A stretch of DNA of 53,602 bases from Oscillospiraceae bacterium (GTDB taxonomy: Bacteria > Bacillota_A > Clostridia > Oscillospirales > Oscillospiraceae). The first letter of the stretch is position 1. Each line of letters starts with the position of its first letter. The notes under the pieces are model-generated. The model searched no databases. It was not told the origin of the DNA and worked only from the letters and a program-made list of their open reading frames with translations. The stretch spans positions 1 through 53,602 of the forward strand of contig JAFYVA010000137.1 of the NCBI GenBank assembly GCA_017549325.1, in the 5' to 3' direction. The translations under genes were made by a program, and so were the position numbers. Of this stretch, positions 43,341-52,404 are shown one piece after another.

Positions 43341-44297
43341 ATGAAAAAGTTTACAGAGACTTTGAAAAGCTATTTCCCCATTATTGGTTTCGTGCTGGTG
43401 GTCGCGGTGTTTGCCATTCTGACCCGCGGTCGACTCCTGGCCCCCGCCACACTGCAGGGTATGTTGGCCACCGTTATGCAGACGGCGCTGGTATCCATCG
43501 GTTCAGTGTTCGTCTTCGGCGCAGGCTGCTTTGATATGTCTATGGGCGGCACATTGTGTATGTCCGCTGTGGTGGGCTGCTACGCCGGTATTGCCACCGG
43601 CAATGTGCTGGTGATCTTCCTGGCCTGCCTCGCGGTTTCTCTGGTTCTGAATGTGCTGAAGGGCCTTTTTGCCTCTTACGTAGAGGTGCCGCTGTTCATC
43701 GTGACCATCGTGCTGGGTTCTATCCTCAGCGCCCTTGTTCTGGTGATGATGGGTACGGAGACGACCATCTTTTTCAGCAATGCTGTCAAGGAGATCGTCA
43801 CCCTGAACAACGCGCAGCTGACGGCACTGAACCTTGCGGTGCTGGTGGTGTATTTTTTGGTATGTCTCGTGCTGTTTAACTACACCCGCCTTGGGCGCGA
43901 AGTGAAGCTGTTGGGCGGCAATCCTGATACCTTCCGCCAAACCGGTCTCAGCGCCCCGAAAGTAAAACTGCTGGCCTTCGTGGTGGCAGCATTCGGCGTG
44001 GCGCTGGCTGCCTTCGTCATGCTGATGCGCTCCCGCACGGCAGGCTCTGCTACCGGAAGCTCAATGGGTACCGATGTGATGGTGGCACTGGTGCTGGGCG
44101 GTATGCCCCTGACCGGTGGCCCCCGCAGCCGCATCAGTGCCGGTCTCATAGGTGCTGCCACCATCACGGTGCTGAATATGGGCCTTACTATGATGGGACT
44201 TTCCACGGCTGTGGTGCAGATCTTCCGTGCCATCGTTTTTATTGCCGTGGTCTATGTGGCCAGCATGACCTACCGAACCAAGCTGCTGCCCCGCTAA
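43341..44297 (+). CDS. Sugar ABC transporter permease 1 (RbsC-like)
   Basis: 318 residues, about eight to ten hydrophobic helices, with the family coupling region GNPDTFRQTGLSAPKVKLLAFV near 194-215 and MGTDVMVALVLGGMPLTGGPRS near 235-256. It forms half of the membrane pore for the ABC system. ATG 43341 is 14 bases after the ATPase gene, with GGAGGGG upstream. Two different permease genes, as here, are typical of rhamnose (RhaPQ) and autoinducer-2 type systems. Confidence 0.92.
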   Translation: MKKFTETLKSYFPIIGFVLVVAVFAILTRGRLLAPATLQGMLATVMQTALVSIGSVFVFGAGCFDMSMGGTLCMSAVVGCYAGIATGNVLVIFLACLAVSLVLNVLKGLFASYVEVPLFIVTIVLGSILSALVLVMMGTETTIFFSNAVKEIVTLNNAQLTALNLAVLVVYFLVCLVLFNYTRLGREVKLLGGNPDTFRQTGLSAPKVKLLAFVVAAFGVALAAFVMLMRSRTAGSATGSSMGTDVMVALVLGGMPLTGGPRSRISAGLIGAATITVLNMGLTMMGLSTAVVQIFRAIVFIAVVYVASMTYRTKLLPR

Positions 44298-44307
44298 AAT
44301 CCTATTG

Positions 44308-44337
44308 TATGGAAATGGGACACATCCCGTTTACATA
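44308..44337 (+). other. Intercistronic hairpin before the binding-protein gene
   Basis: TATGGAAATGGGA and TCCCGTTTACATA form a 13-bp imperfect stem around CACA. No T run follows directly, so it probably protects or processes mRNA, allowing more binding protein than permease. Confidence 0.5.
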
Positions 44338-44378
44338 GAAAAAATTTTTCGTTTTCAAAATTTTAAGGAGGAAAAAAC

Positions 44379-45533
44379 ATGAAGAAAATCATTGCGCTCT
44401 TGCTGGCACTGATGATGGCGTTCAGCCTGGTGGCCTGCGGTGCAGAAGCTCCCGCCGGTGATGGCGACGCTGCTGCCAACGACGAGCCTATCAAGATCGG
44501 TTTCGTCAACTATGACCCCACTGCCGAGCAGTATCTGGTGCTGGACAACTATTTCCAGTATCTGGCGGAGGAATTCAATATTGAGATCATGGGTTCCGAG
44601 GCTCTGAGCACTCCCGAGGGTGAGCTGGCCTTCATCGACGCTTGCGCCGCTGCCGGCTGCAAGGCCGTGTTCGGCTACTACAACGTCTCCAACGAGCAGG
44701 CTTTCCTGAAGTGCGCTGAGTACGGTATGTACTACTTCGGTCAGGGCGCCAACAAGGCCATCGTGGAGAATCCCGAGATCATGAACAGCGAATACTATCT
44801 GGGCTCCTTCTATGTTGGCCCCGCCGATTATAACTACGGCTACGCCTGCATCGAGGCTCTGGTCAATGCCGGCTGCAAGAAGATCGCCGGTGTCTCCGGT
44901 GGTAAGAACTTCGGCGTGCAGATGTTCATTGACCGCTGGCAGGGCGCTATGGATGCCATTGCTGACTACCAGGCTCAGGGCGTTGACGTTGAGCTGGTGT
45001 ACGAGGTTGCAGGTTTCCCCGGCACTGACGGTGGTTTTGAGGCCGGTCAGACCGAGGTGCTGAGCATGGACGGCGTGGACGGCCTGTTCTCCACCCTGAC
45101 TGCTCTTATGTGGATCAAGCCCATGCAGGATGCCGGCAAGTTCGGCCAGATCAAGGTCGCTGCCGCTGGTGAGACTATGTCCGAGGGCGCTATCGGCATG
45201 TTCGGCGCCGGCTTCTATGTCGGTACCGCTACCGAGATCATCGACGTGTTCGGCATGGGTATCCCCCTGATCCTGAACGCTGTGAACGGCACTCCTATCC
45301 GCAATGCTGACGGCACTGCTCCTCTGATCGACTCCGGCTGGTGGAAGGTCTCCAACGTGGAAGAGGCCGGCTACTACGGCTCTGTTCAGGGCGGCGAGAA
45401 CGGCTGGGTCTTCGATATCGACGATGTCAAGAACCTGCTGGTTGCCAACAACCCCGATGTGACCGTTGACGATTACAAGGCTCTGTATACCGCCGTTACC
45501 GCTGCTGAGATCCAGGCTCGCCGCGCTGACTAA
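44379..45533 (+). CDS. Sugar-binding lipoprotein of the ABC transporter
   Basis: 384 residues. A lipoprotein signal peptide MKKIIALLLALMMAFSLVAC has the lipobox LVAC with Cys20 as lipid site, then an acidic/alanine linker. The mature part is a type I periplasmic binding fold: KIGFVNYDPTAEQYLVLDNY, GYYNVSNEQAFLKCAEYG, GYACIEALVNAGCKKIAGVSGG. It captures the sugar outside the membrane and delivers it to the permeases. AAGGAGG precedes the start. It is the only exported product in the sugar locus; strongly codon-biased, as expected for high expression. Confidence 0.94.
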   Translation: MKKIIALLLALMMAFSLVACGAEAPAGDGDAAANDEPIKIGFVNYDPTAEQYLVLDNYFQYLAEEFNIEIMGSEALSTPEGELAFIDACAAAGCKAVFGYYNVSNEQAFLKCAEYGMYYFGQGANKAIVENPEIMNSEYYLGSFYVGPADYNYGYACIEALVNAGCKKIAGVSGGKNFGVQMFIDRWQGAMDAIADYQAQGVDVELVYEVAGFPGTDGGFEAGQTEVLSMDGVDGLFSTLTALMWIKPMQDAGKFGQIKVAAAGETMSEGAIGMFGAGFYVGTATEIIDVFGMGIPLILNAVNGTPIRNADGTAPLIDSGWWKVSNVEEAGYYGSVQGGENGWVFDIDDVKNLLVANNPDVTVDDYKALYTAVTAAEIQARRAD

Positions 45534-45583
45534 TCCAAGCACTTACCTGTCTGCGTAAGCGGATAAAGAAATTACACCAAACA

Positions 45584-45617
45584 GGGGCAGAGGCGGGCAA
45601 CCGCCTGCCTCTGCCCC
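45584..45617 (+). other. Intercistronic hairpin after the binding-protein gene
   Basis: GGGGCAGAGGC (45584-45594) pairs with GCCTCTGCCCC (45607-45617) around a 12-base loop. AAAAGAAGAGGTG follows, so it lacks a terminator T run. It likely guards the 3' end of the abundant binding-protein mRNA and lowers read-through into permease 2. Confidence 0.75.
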
Positions 45618-45635
45618 AAAAGAAGAGGTGTTTTT

Positions 45636-46643
45636 ATGAACAAGTTGAAGCTCGTTTCCAAAAATACGCTGATCACCATCGCTCCTGCGGTGATCGTCTA
45701 TGTGCTGTTTATGGCGGCAACAAATCTCTTTGGTGAGCCCGGTTTCGGCGTGGGCGGCGATCTGCGTACCATTCTCTACAATACCCTCTATTCCGGTTTT
45801 ATCGGTCTGGCACTGTCCTACAACCTAACCTCCGGCCGATTCGATTTCTCTGTGGGTTCCGTGCTGCTGCTGAGTGTGATCGCCGGCGGCAATCTGGCCC
45901 AACAGTGGAACCTGGGCCCTGTAACGATGCTGTTGGTCTGCGTAATAATCGGTATGGCCTGCGGCCTTGTGTCCGGCATTGTCTACATCACTCTGAAGCT
46001 GCCCCCTATGGTGTCCTCTCTGGGCGTTGCCATGGTCTTTGAGGCCATCGGCTTTACCATCAACAAGGCCAAGGGTGTTCGCCTTATGACGGAGTTTGAT
46101 CTTCTCATCTGGAGTGAGCCCCTATACAGCGTTTTGCTGACGGCGGTGGTGCTGGTAATCCTCATTTATCTGCTTAACTTTACTAAATTCGGCTATAATT
46201 GCCGCTCCCTCCAAACGGGTCAGAAGAATGCCGTTGAGGTGGGCGTCAATGAAAATATCAACTCCGTTTTGTGCTACATCATTGCCGGTGCCATGATGGC
46301 CTGTGCAGGCGTCCTGTTCCTCTGCAAGAACGGTATGGTTGCCCCCAAGGCAGGCTTGTCCAGCTCTTCTTATATGATGAGTGCCTTCCTGCCCATGTTT
46401 GTGGGTAACGCCCTGGCGAAGTATTCTGACCGCAACATCGGCGTCATCGTCGGTGCCTTCTGTCAGGCCTGCCTGACCTCCGGTTTGGTGCGTCTTGGCT
46501 GCGGAAGCTCCATGAAGACGGTTATGGACGGCGTGGTGGTGCTGCTGTTCCTGATCTACTCCTCCAACATCTACAAGGTGGGCCTGCACCAGATGTGGAA
46601 GGCGAAGAAGCAGCGTGCCCTTTCCCAACAGCAAAATCAATAA
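45636..46643 (+). CDS. Sugar ABC transporter permease 2
   Basis: 335 residues and about nine to ten hydrophobic helices, related to permease 1. It shows FIGLALSYNLTSGRFDFSVG near 54-73 and the coupling region SLQTGQKNAVEVGVNENINSVLCYIIAGA near 191. A basic tail QMWKAKKQRALSQQQNQ ends the chain. With permease 1 it should form a heterodimeric channel. AGAAGAGG precedes ATG 45636. Confidence 0.92.
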   Translation: MNKLKLVSKNTLITIAPAVIVYVLFMAATNLFGEPGFGVGGDLRTILYNTLYSGFIGLALSYNLTSGRFDFSVGSVLLLSVIAGGNLAQQWNLGPVTMLLVCVIIGMACGLVSGIVYITLKLPPMVSSLGVAMVFEAIGFTINKAKGVRLMTEFDLLIWSEPLYSVLLTAVVLVILIYLLNFTKFGYNCRSLQTGQKNAVEVGVNENINSVLCYIIAGAMMACAGVLFLCKNGMVAPKAGLSSSSYMMSAFLPMFVGNALAKYSDRNIGVIVGAFCQACLTSGLVRLGCGSSMKTVMDGVVVLLFLIYSSNIYKVGLHQMWKAKKQRALSQQQNQ

Positions 46644-46672
46644 TTTCATCGGCTGCATTATGCGCTGAAATC

Positions 46673-46701
46673 GGACCTCCGCAGCCGCGCTGCGGAGGTC
46701 C
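46673..46701 (+). other. Intercistronic hairpin before the MBL gene
   Basis: A perfect 13-bp stem GGACCTCCGCAGC/GCTGCGGAGGTCC with a 3-base loop, no T run after it. Third such hairpin in this operon. Confidence 0.7.
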
Positions 46702-46737
46702 ACGTGCTTATAACTATGTCGAAAAGGAGAATTGACT

Positions 46738-47583
46738 ATGCATCCCAATCCCGTAGAAATCTTTGGCTCTTATATGAGCTGGAAAATCAATGACGATACA
46801 TGGATTATCAACTTTATGAATGGCTCCCAGAATATGTACCTGCTGGAGGGCGAGGAAAAAGCATTGCTCATCGACACCGGCTGGGGTGCGGGCAATCTCC
46901 GCAGCCACGTGGAGAAGCTGACGAAAAAGAGCGTGGAAGTTATTTTGACCCACGGTCACCTCGACCACTCCGGCGGTAACGGTGAGTGGGAGCGAGTGAT
47001 GATGCTGCCGGGTGCCAAGGCGGATATGTTCACCTGCCACCGCCTGCCTTTCGACGTGTCCAAACTGCCCTATCCCAACTACGAGTGCGTATTGGTTAAG
47101 GATGGCGACACCATTGACTTGGGCGGCCGCGTTGTGGAACTGCTGGACATCTCCTCTCACTCCAACGGCTCGTTGGCTCTTCTTGATCGAAAGAACGGGT
47201 TTCTGTTCGTGGGTGACGAGATGGAAAGCGCGCAGGTGCTGATGTACGAGACGGAGGCCATTCCCGGCTACGAGTTCGTGCTGGATGACAAACTCCGCGC
47301 CCATCATCAGAATATGCTGCGCCTTAAGTCTTTGCAGGGTCAGTGGAATACCCTCTTTCCCGCCCATAACGGCGCACCTGTGGCCCATTCTTACTTAGAC
47401 GACTATATCGGCCTCGTGGAGCATATCTACGCAGGCGATGCCGTTATTGAGGATAAACTCAATCACAAATACGCCGAGATGGGCGACCCTGAGCACAAGC
47501 TCTGCCGCGTGCGTTGGGGCGGTGCGTCTTTCTTTGTGGTGAAGGAGGACTTGCTGGTCCTCTACGGCAGCAATACCCTGTAA
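46738..47583 (+). CDS. MBL-fold metallo-hydrolase
   Basis: 281 residues. The metallo-beta-lactamase signature THGHLDHSGG (71-80) carries His72, His74, Asp76 and His77. Later ligands are less standard: SSHSNGSL where a His-x-x-G-H motif is usual, FVGDEM with the bridging Asp, and FPAHNG with the last His. ATG 46738 has AAAAGGAG upstream. It sits between the transporter and the glycosidases and may hydrolyse an ester or lactone of the imported compound; the substrate is unknown. Confidence 0.88.
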   Translation: MHPNPVEIFGSYMSWKINDDTWIINFMNGSQNMYLLEGEEKALLIDTGWGAGNLRSHVEKLTKKSVEVILTHGHLDHSGGNGEWERVMMLPGAKADMFTCHRLPFDVSKLPYPNYECVLVKDGDTIDLGGRVVELLDISSHSNGSLALLDRKNGFLFVGDEMESAQVLMYETEAIPGYEFVLDDKLRAHHQNMLRLKSLQGQWNTLFPAHNGAPVAHSYLDDYIGLVEHIYAGDAVIEDKLNHKYAEMGDPEHKLCRVRWGGASFFVVKEDLLVLYGSNTL

Positions 47584-47610
47584 ACTTTGACTTTTCGGGA
47601 GGATTCCCTT

Positions 47611-50022
47611 ATGAATAGGCAGCTTTGGAATACGGGATGGAAATTCTGGGAGGATGTGGATGCCTTTGCCCTGGTGTGGAACGTGCCGGAGAAGGCGCGG
47701 GACATCACCCTGCCTCACGATGCCATGCTGGAGCGCACTCCCCGCAGCGACAGTCCCAACGGCGGCGACACCGGCTACCGTGACGGCGGCAACTACGTCT
47801 ACGTCAAGCAGTTCCATGCCCCCGCCGAGTACCGCGATATGATCGTGGCAGTGAAGTTTGAAGGCGTATATATGAATGCGCTGGTGTATCTGAACGGCCA
47901 GCTGGTGGGCAAGCGTCCCTATGGCTACTCCCCCTTTGTTGTGCCGTTGAACGACTATCTCAATTACGACGGCGACAACGAACTGTGGGTGTTGGTGAAG
48001 AACAACGGTATGCCCAACTCCCGTTGGTATTCCGGCAGCGGTATCTACCGCGACGTGTGGCTGCTGACGGCAGAGGCGTGTCATATTGTAGATAACGGTG
48101 TGAAGGTGTCCACCGAGTATGTGGAGGAGGATTATGCAGCACTGTCGGTGTCTGTGGCGGTGAAAAACTGCGACTTCCGTCCCCGTACCATGACGTTGGT
48201 AACGGAGATTTTCGATGATGCCGGTACGCTGTGTACTTCTGTCTGCCAACCTCTTGCTATGGGCGGCAACAAGGAGGAAACGGTGACGGAAACTGTTACG
48301 CTGCCCGATGCCAAGTTGTGGTGCGCAGAAACACCCCACCTCTATTCCTGCCGTGTGACGCTGGAGGAAAGCGGTGTCGCCGCGGACTGCGCCGAGACCA
48401 CTTTCGGTGTCCGCACTCTGCGCCTTGATGCACAAAAGGGCTTGCAGGTCAACGGTAAGAGCGTAAAACTTCGCGGTGCCTGCATCCATCACGACAACGG
48501 TCTGTTGGGCACCATTACCTGCGACGAGGCAGAGCTGCGCCGCGTCCGTATTCTGAAAGAAGCGGGTTTCAACGCCATCCGCATGGCACACAACCCGGCC
48601 TCCTCTGCTCTGCTGCGTGCCTGCGACAAGCTGGGTATGTACGTAATGGACGAGGCCTTCGATATGTGGTCCCGCCCCAAAAAGGACAACGACTATTCCC
48701 TGTTTATGGACAAGTGGTGGAAAGAGGACATCACCGCCATGGTGGACACCGACTTCAACCATCCGTCTGTTATCTTCTACTCCCTCGGCAATGAGATCCC
48801 CGAGGTGGGCACGGCGCAGGGTTCTGCCCTCGGCCGCGAGATGGCCCGGCTGGTAAAAAAGCTTGATCCCAAGCGCTATGCGCTGGTTTCCATCAACGGC
48901 GTGTTCGCCTCCGGCGATCATGTGCCCCAAATTATGTCCGATGTGATCTCTGCTGCCGCTGCCCGCGGCGAGGATGTGGGCAATGTCAACGACTTTATGA
49001 CGGCCATGGACACCCACATGGACGCTATCGTGCAGCACCCTCTGGTATCGGAGCGCATCGATGCCGCCTCGGTGGGCATGGACTTGGTAGGATATAACTA
49101 CATGGCCGCACGCTATGAAGGCGATGCGGCGAACTATCCCCACCGCGTGGTGGTGGGCAGTGAGACATATCCCCCCCACATCCCACGCAACTGGGCGCTG
49201 GTGAAGAAGCTGCCCTCCGTTATCGGCGACTTTGCATGGACGGGCTGGGATTACATCGGCGAGGCCGGAGTAGGTGTGCCTGCTTATCATTTCGGCGAAG
49301 GCGGGTTTGGCGCACAGTTCCCCTGCCAGCTCTCCTTCTGCGGCGATATAGATATTACCGGTTTTCGCCGACCTGCCTCTTATCTCCGGGAAATCGTCTT
49401 TGGTCTGCGGAACGCGCCTTATATCACCGTTCAGGATCCCGCCCATTACGGTGAGCATCTCATAAAAACCCCGTGGGTCATCTCCGACAGTCAGTCCTCA
49501 TGGACTTGGAAAGGCTTCGAGGGGAAACCCATCGTGGTGGAGGTCTACGCCGCCGGCACGGAGGTGGAGCTGCTCTTAAACGGCGTCAGCCTTGGCCGGA
49601 AACCTTGCGGCGAGGCAAGCGGTTATATCGCCCTCTTTGAGACTACCTATCGCGCCGGTACGCTGACGGCGGTTGCCTACGATGGCGGTGTGGAGCTGGG
49701 CCGTATGGAACTGGTTTCCGCAGGCGAAGTGGCGAGCATCGCGCTGGAGGCAGAGAAGTCCGTGGGCGAGCTGACCTATGTGAATATCACCCTCTGTGAT
49801 GAACAGGGGCGCGTGGTCACAGATGAAGATACGGAGATCACCGTCACCGTCGCCGATGGTGCCTTAGCGGGCTTCGGCAGCGGCGATCCCAAACCGAAAC
49901 ATAACTATCTCGAATCCACCACCCGCACTTTCCGTGGTCGGGCGCTGGCCATTATTCGCGGCGGCGAGAGCATTACTGCCACTTGCGAGAAGTACCGCAG
50001 TACCATTACTGTAAACAAATGA
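47611..50022 (+). CDS. Glycoside hydrolase family 2 (beta-galactosidase/glucuronidase-like)
   Basis: 803 residues, no signal peptide. A sugar-binding jelly roll (WYSGSGIYRDVWLL near 138), an Ig-like domain and a TIM barrel follow GH2 order. Acid/base Glu395 is in SLGNEIPE and nucleophile Glu518 in GSETYPP. KLRGACIHHDNGLLG and AIRMAHNPAS are typical. C-terminal beta domains (YAAGTEVELLLNGVSLG) end the chain. Linkage specificity cannot be read from sequence. The ribosome site GGGAGG precedes ATG 47611. Confidence 0.95.
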   Translation: MNRQLWNTGWKFWEDVDAFALVWNVPEKARDITLPHDAMLERTPRSDSPNGGDTGYRDGGNYVYVKQFHAPAEYRDMIVAVKFEGVYMNALVYLNGQLVGKRPYGYSPFVVPLNDYLNYDGDNELWVLVKNNGMPNSRWYSGSGIYRDVWLLTAEACHIVDNGVKVSTEYVEEDYAALSVSVAVKNCDFRPRTMTLVTEIFDDAGTLCTSVCQPLAMGGNKEETVTETVTLPDAKLWCAETPHLYSCRVTLEESGVAADCAETTFGVRTLRLDAQKGLQVNGKSVKLRGACIHHDNGLLGTITCDEAELRRVRILKEAGFNAIRMAHNPASSALLRACDKLGMYVMDEAFDMWSRPKKDNDYSLFMDKWWKEDITAMVDTDFNHPSVIFYSLGNEIPEVGTAQGSALGREMARLVKKLDPKRYALVSINGVFASGDHVPQIMSDVISAAAARGEDVGNVNDFMTAMDTHMDAIVQHPLVSERIDAASVGMDLVGYNYMAARYEGDAANYPHRVVVGSETYPPHIPRNWALVKKLPSVIGDFAWTGWDYIGEAGVGVPAYHFGEGGFGAQFPCQLSFCGDIDITGFRRPASYLREIVFGLRNAPYITVQDPAHYGEHLIKTPWVISDSQSSWTWKGFEGKPIVVEVYAAGTEVELLLNGVSLGRKPCGEASGYIALFETTYRAGTLTAVAYDGGVELGRMELVSAGEVASIALEAEKSVGELTYVNITLCDEQGRVVTDEDTEITVTVADGALAGFGSGDPKPKHNYLESTTRTFRGRALAIIRGGESITATCEKYRSTITVNK

Positions 50023-50036
50023 AAGGGGAAAACCCT

Positions 50037-51740
50037 ATGATCGATTATAAAGCAAAGCCGTTTTACCTCTCTGATGAAGACATTAGATGGGTAGAGTCTA
50101 CTCTCGCCACCATGTCCACTGAGGAAAAGATCGGGCAGCTTTTTTGCCTCACCGATATGATTACCGACACCGAGGAGTTGAAGGCCTTGATCGGGAAGTA
50201 TCAGCCCGGCGGTTTCATGTACCGCGCAGGCAATGGTGCAGAAATACAGCGTGCTTATCATGCTATGAATGAGGCCGCATCCGTGCCCATGCTGTTCCCC
50301 TGCAATCTGGAGAGCGGCGGCAACGGTATCTCTCCAGACGGCACATTTTTTGCCCGCCCCCTACAGGTGGCGGCTACGGATGATGTGGAGCAAGCACGCC
50401 GTTTGGGCTATGTCTGCGCCCGGGAGGGTACGGCTGTTGGATGCAACTGGGCCTACGCCCCCATCGTGGACATCGACTTCAACTGGCGCAATCCTATCAC
50501 CAATGTCCGTACCTTCGGCTCTGATCCCCAGCGTGTGGTGGCGATGGGTGGAGCCTTTATGGATGGCGTGGCACAGGTGGAAACACCTATGGCAGTGTGC
50601 ATCAAGCACTTCCCCGGCGACGGTGTAGACGAGCGGGACCATCACTTGATGCCCACGGTCAACTCCCTCAGCGCTGAGGAGTGGATGGAGAGCTATGGCA
50701 TGGTCTATCAAACCCTTATCGATAAGGGTGCCCAGACCGTCATGTGTGGTCACATCCTCCAGCCTGCGCTGGAGCGGATGGTGAACCCCGACATTCGAGA
50801 TGAAGATATGCTTCCCGCTTCCCAGAGCCACGCGCTGCTGACAGGGATTCTCCGTGAGAAGCTGGGGTTCAACGGCTTGATTACTACCGATGCTACGCCA
50901 ATGGTAGGATTTTCTGCCATCCAGAGCCGTGCCGATGCCATCCGCAGCGCGTTGATGGCCGGTGCGGATATGCTGGTGTTCTGCAAGAACATTGATGAGG
51001 ACTATGCTGCCGTCCGCGAAGGCCTTGAGCGCGGCGCGGTCACTATGGAGCGCCTTGATGAGGCTGTGTGCCGCTCTTTGGCACTGAAGGCCTCCCTCGG
51101 TCTTCATCGCCGCAGTTTGCCCGACGCCGATGCGCTATCTGCTCTTGGCTGCGCTGAACACGTTGCATGGGCAAAAGAGTGCGCGGAAAAGGCTGTTACT
51201 CTGGTGAAGGACAACCAACATCTGCTGCCCCTATCTCCTGAAAAAACGCCCCGCATCCGCCTGACGGTGGTAGGCGAAGGACAGGGCGGCGGCTTTGGTG
51301 AGAGCGACAACATTACCCAACCACTGAAAGAGGCGCTGGAGAAGGCTGGATTCGCCGTCTCTCTCTACGATTATGCCACCATGGAGCGGGGCGAGATCTT
51401 TACCGCAGGAGTTGGAGAGATGAAAGAGAAGTTTGACCTGTCCATCGTGGCCGCCAATGTGGCAACAGGGTCCAACTATACCTCCCGCCGCATCGATTGG
51501 ATCTCTCTCATGGCTGCCAACGAGCCGTGGTACATGAAGGATATCCCTACCATGTTTATGAGCTTTTGCAACCCCTACCACATGATCGATGTGCCCTTTA
51601 TCAGCACCTTCGTCAACTGCTATTCCTCCTCCACCTTCTGCGTGGAGGCGGCAGTGGAGAAGCTGCTGGGCAAGAGCGATTTCGAGGGCATCAACCCCGT
51701 TGACCCCTGGTGCGATGCCTGGGGCGCCAAATTCATGTAA
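50037..51740 (+). CDS. Glycoside hydrolase family 3 (beta-glucosidase/N-acetylglucosaminidase type)
   Basis: 567 residues, no signal peptide. Residues 1-330 are the TIM barrel: FPCNLESGGNG, KHFPGDGVDERDHH from Lys190, which matches the NagZ-type KHFPGHG-D-H loop, and ITTDATPM with nucleophile Asp285. A second alpha/beta domain follows (AVTLVKDNQHLLPL near 390). The DH-type loop favours an N-acetylhexosaminidase or phosphorylase-like member; glucosidase activity is also possible. AAAGGGG precedes ATG 50037, 14 bases after the GH2 stop. Confidence 0.93.
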   Translation: MIDYKAKPFYLSDEDIRWVESTLATMSTEEKIGQLFCLTDMITDTEELKALIGKYQPGGFMYRAGNGAEIQRAYHAMNEAASVPMLFPCNLESGGNGISPDGTFFARPLQVAATDDVEQARRLGYVCAREGTAVGCNWAYAPIVDIDFNWRNPITNVRTFGSDPQRVVAMGGAFMDGVAQVETPMAVCIKHFPGDGVDERDHHLMPTVNSLSAEEWMESYGMVYQTLIDKGAQTVMCGHILQPALERMVNPDIRDEDMLPASQSHALLTGILREKLGFNGLITTDATPMVGFSAIQSRADAIRSALMAGADMLVFCKNIDEDYAAVREGLERGAVTMERLDEAVCRSLALKASLGLHRRSLPDADALSALGCAEHVAWAKECAEKAVTLVKDNQHLLPLSPEKTPRIRLTVVGEGQGGGFGESDNITQPLKEALEKAGFAVSLYDYATMERGEIFTAGVGEMKEKFDLSIVAANVATGSNYTSRRIDWISLMAANEPWYMKDIPTMFMSFCNPYHMIDVPFISTFVNCYSSSTFCVEAAVEKLLGKSDFEGINPVDPWCDAWGAKFM

Positions 51741-51753
51741 GGAGAAGAGCCTT

Positions 51754-52392
51754 ATGAAGTTTCACGGCGTAATTTTTGACCTTGATGGTGTCATCTGTTT
51801 TACTGACGAGTATCATTATTTGGCGTGGAAAGAGATGGCGGACGATATGGGCGTATATTTCGACCGCGAGATCAACAACCGTCTCCGCGGGGTGTCCCGC
51901 ATGGCGAGCCTTGAGATCATTCTGGAGCGCTACGAGGGCCCTGCCCTGTCCGATGAAGAAAAGACGGCTCTGGCAGAAAAGAAAAACAACATCTATCGCA
52001 ATCTGCTGGGGCGTATGACCCCTGCCGATCTGCCCGTAGAGGTGAAGGAGACATTGGATCGTCTCCGTGCTGCAGGGTTGAAACTGGCCATCGGCTCTTC
52101 CAGCAAAAATGCGCCTTTCATTCTGGAACGCATCGGCCTTGCAAAGTATTTTGATGCCGTGTCTGACGGCAATAACATTACCCGTTCCAAACCCGATCCG
52201 CAGGTGTTTACCATGGCGGCGGAGTTTTTGGGCCTTGCACCGAAGGAGTGCCTTGTGGTTGAGGATGCGGTAGCCGGTGCTGAAGCCGGTCACGCCGGCG
52301 GCTTTGCCGTGGCCTGCGTGGGCGATGCTTCGAAGGAAAAGGCGGGCGACTATAACCTTGAGCGCATTGAAGAGCTTTTGGATCTGATCTGA
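51754..52392 (+). CDS. pgmB: Beta-phosphoglucomutase-like HAD phosphatase
   Basis: 212 residues of the HAD superfamily. FDLDGVICFTDEYHYLAW gives the nucleophile Asp9 and Asp11, RLRGVSRMASLEIIL is the beta-PGM substrate loop, AIGSSSKNAP motif II and SKPDPQVF with VVEDAVAGAEAG motifs III/IV. The enzyme interconverts beta-glucose-1-phosphate and glucose-6-phosphate. Its presence beside glycosidases hints that one of them, perhaps the GH3, releases a sugar phosphate by phosphorolysis; inference. Start ATG 51754, GGAGAAG upstream. Confidence 0.93.
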   Translation: MKFHGVIFDLDGVICFTDEYHYLAWKEMADDMGVYFDREINNRLRGVSRMASLEIILERYEGPALSDEEKTALAEKKNNIYRNLLGRMTPADLPVEVKETLDRLRAAGLKLAIGSSSKNAPFILERIGLAKYFDAVSDGNNITRSKPDPQVFTMAAEFLGLAPKECLVVEDAVAGAEAGHAGGFAVACVGDASKEKAGDYNLERIEELLDLI

Positions 52393-52404
52393 GGAGAAGT
52401 AAAC

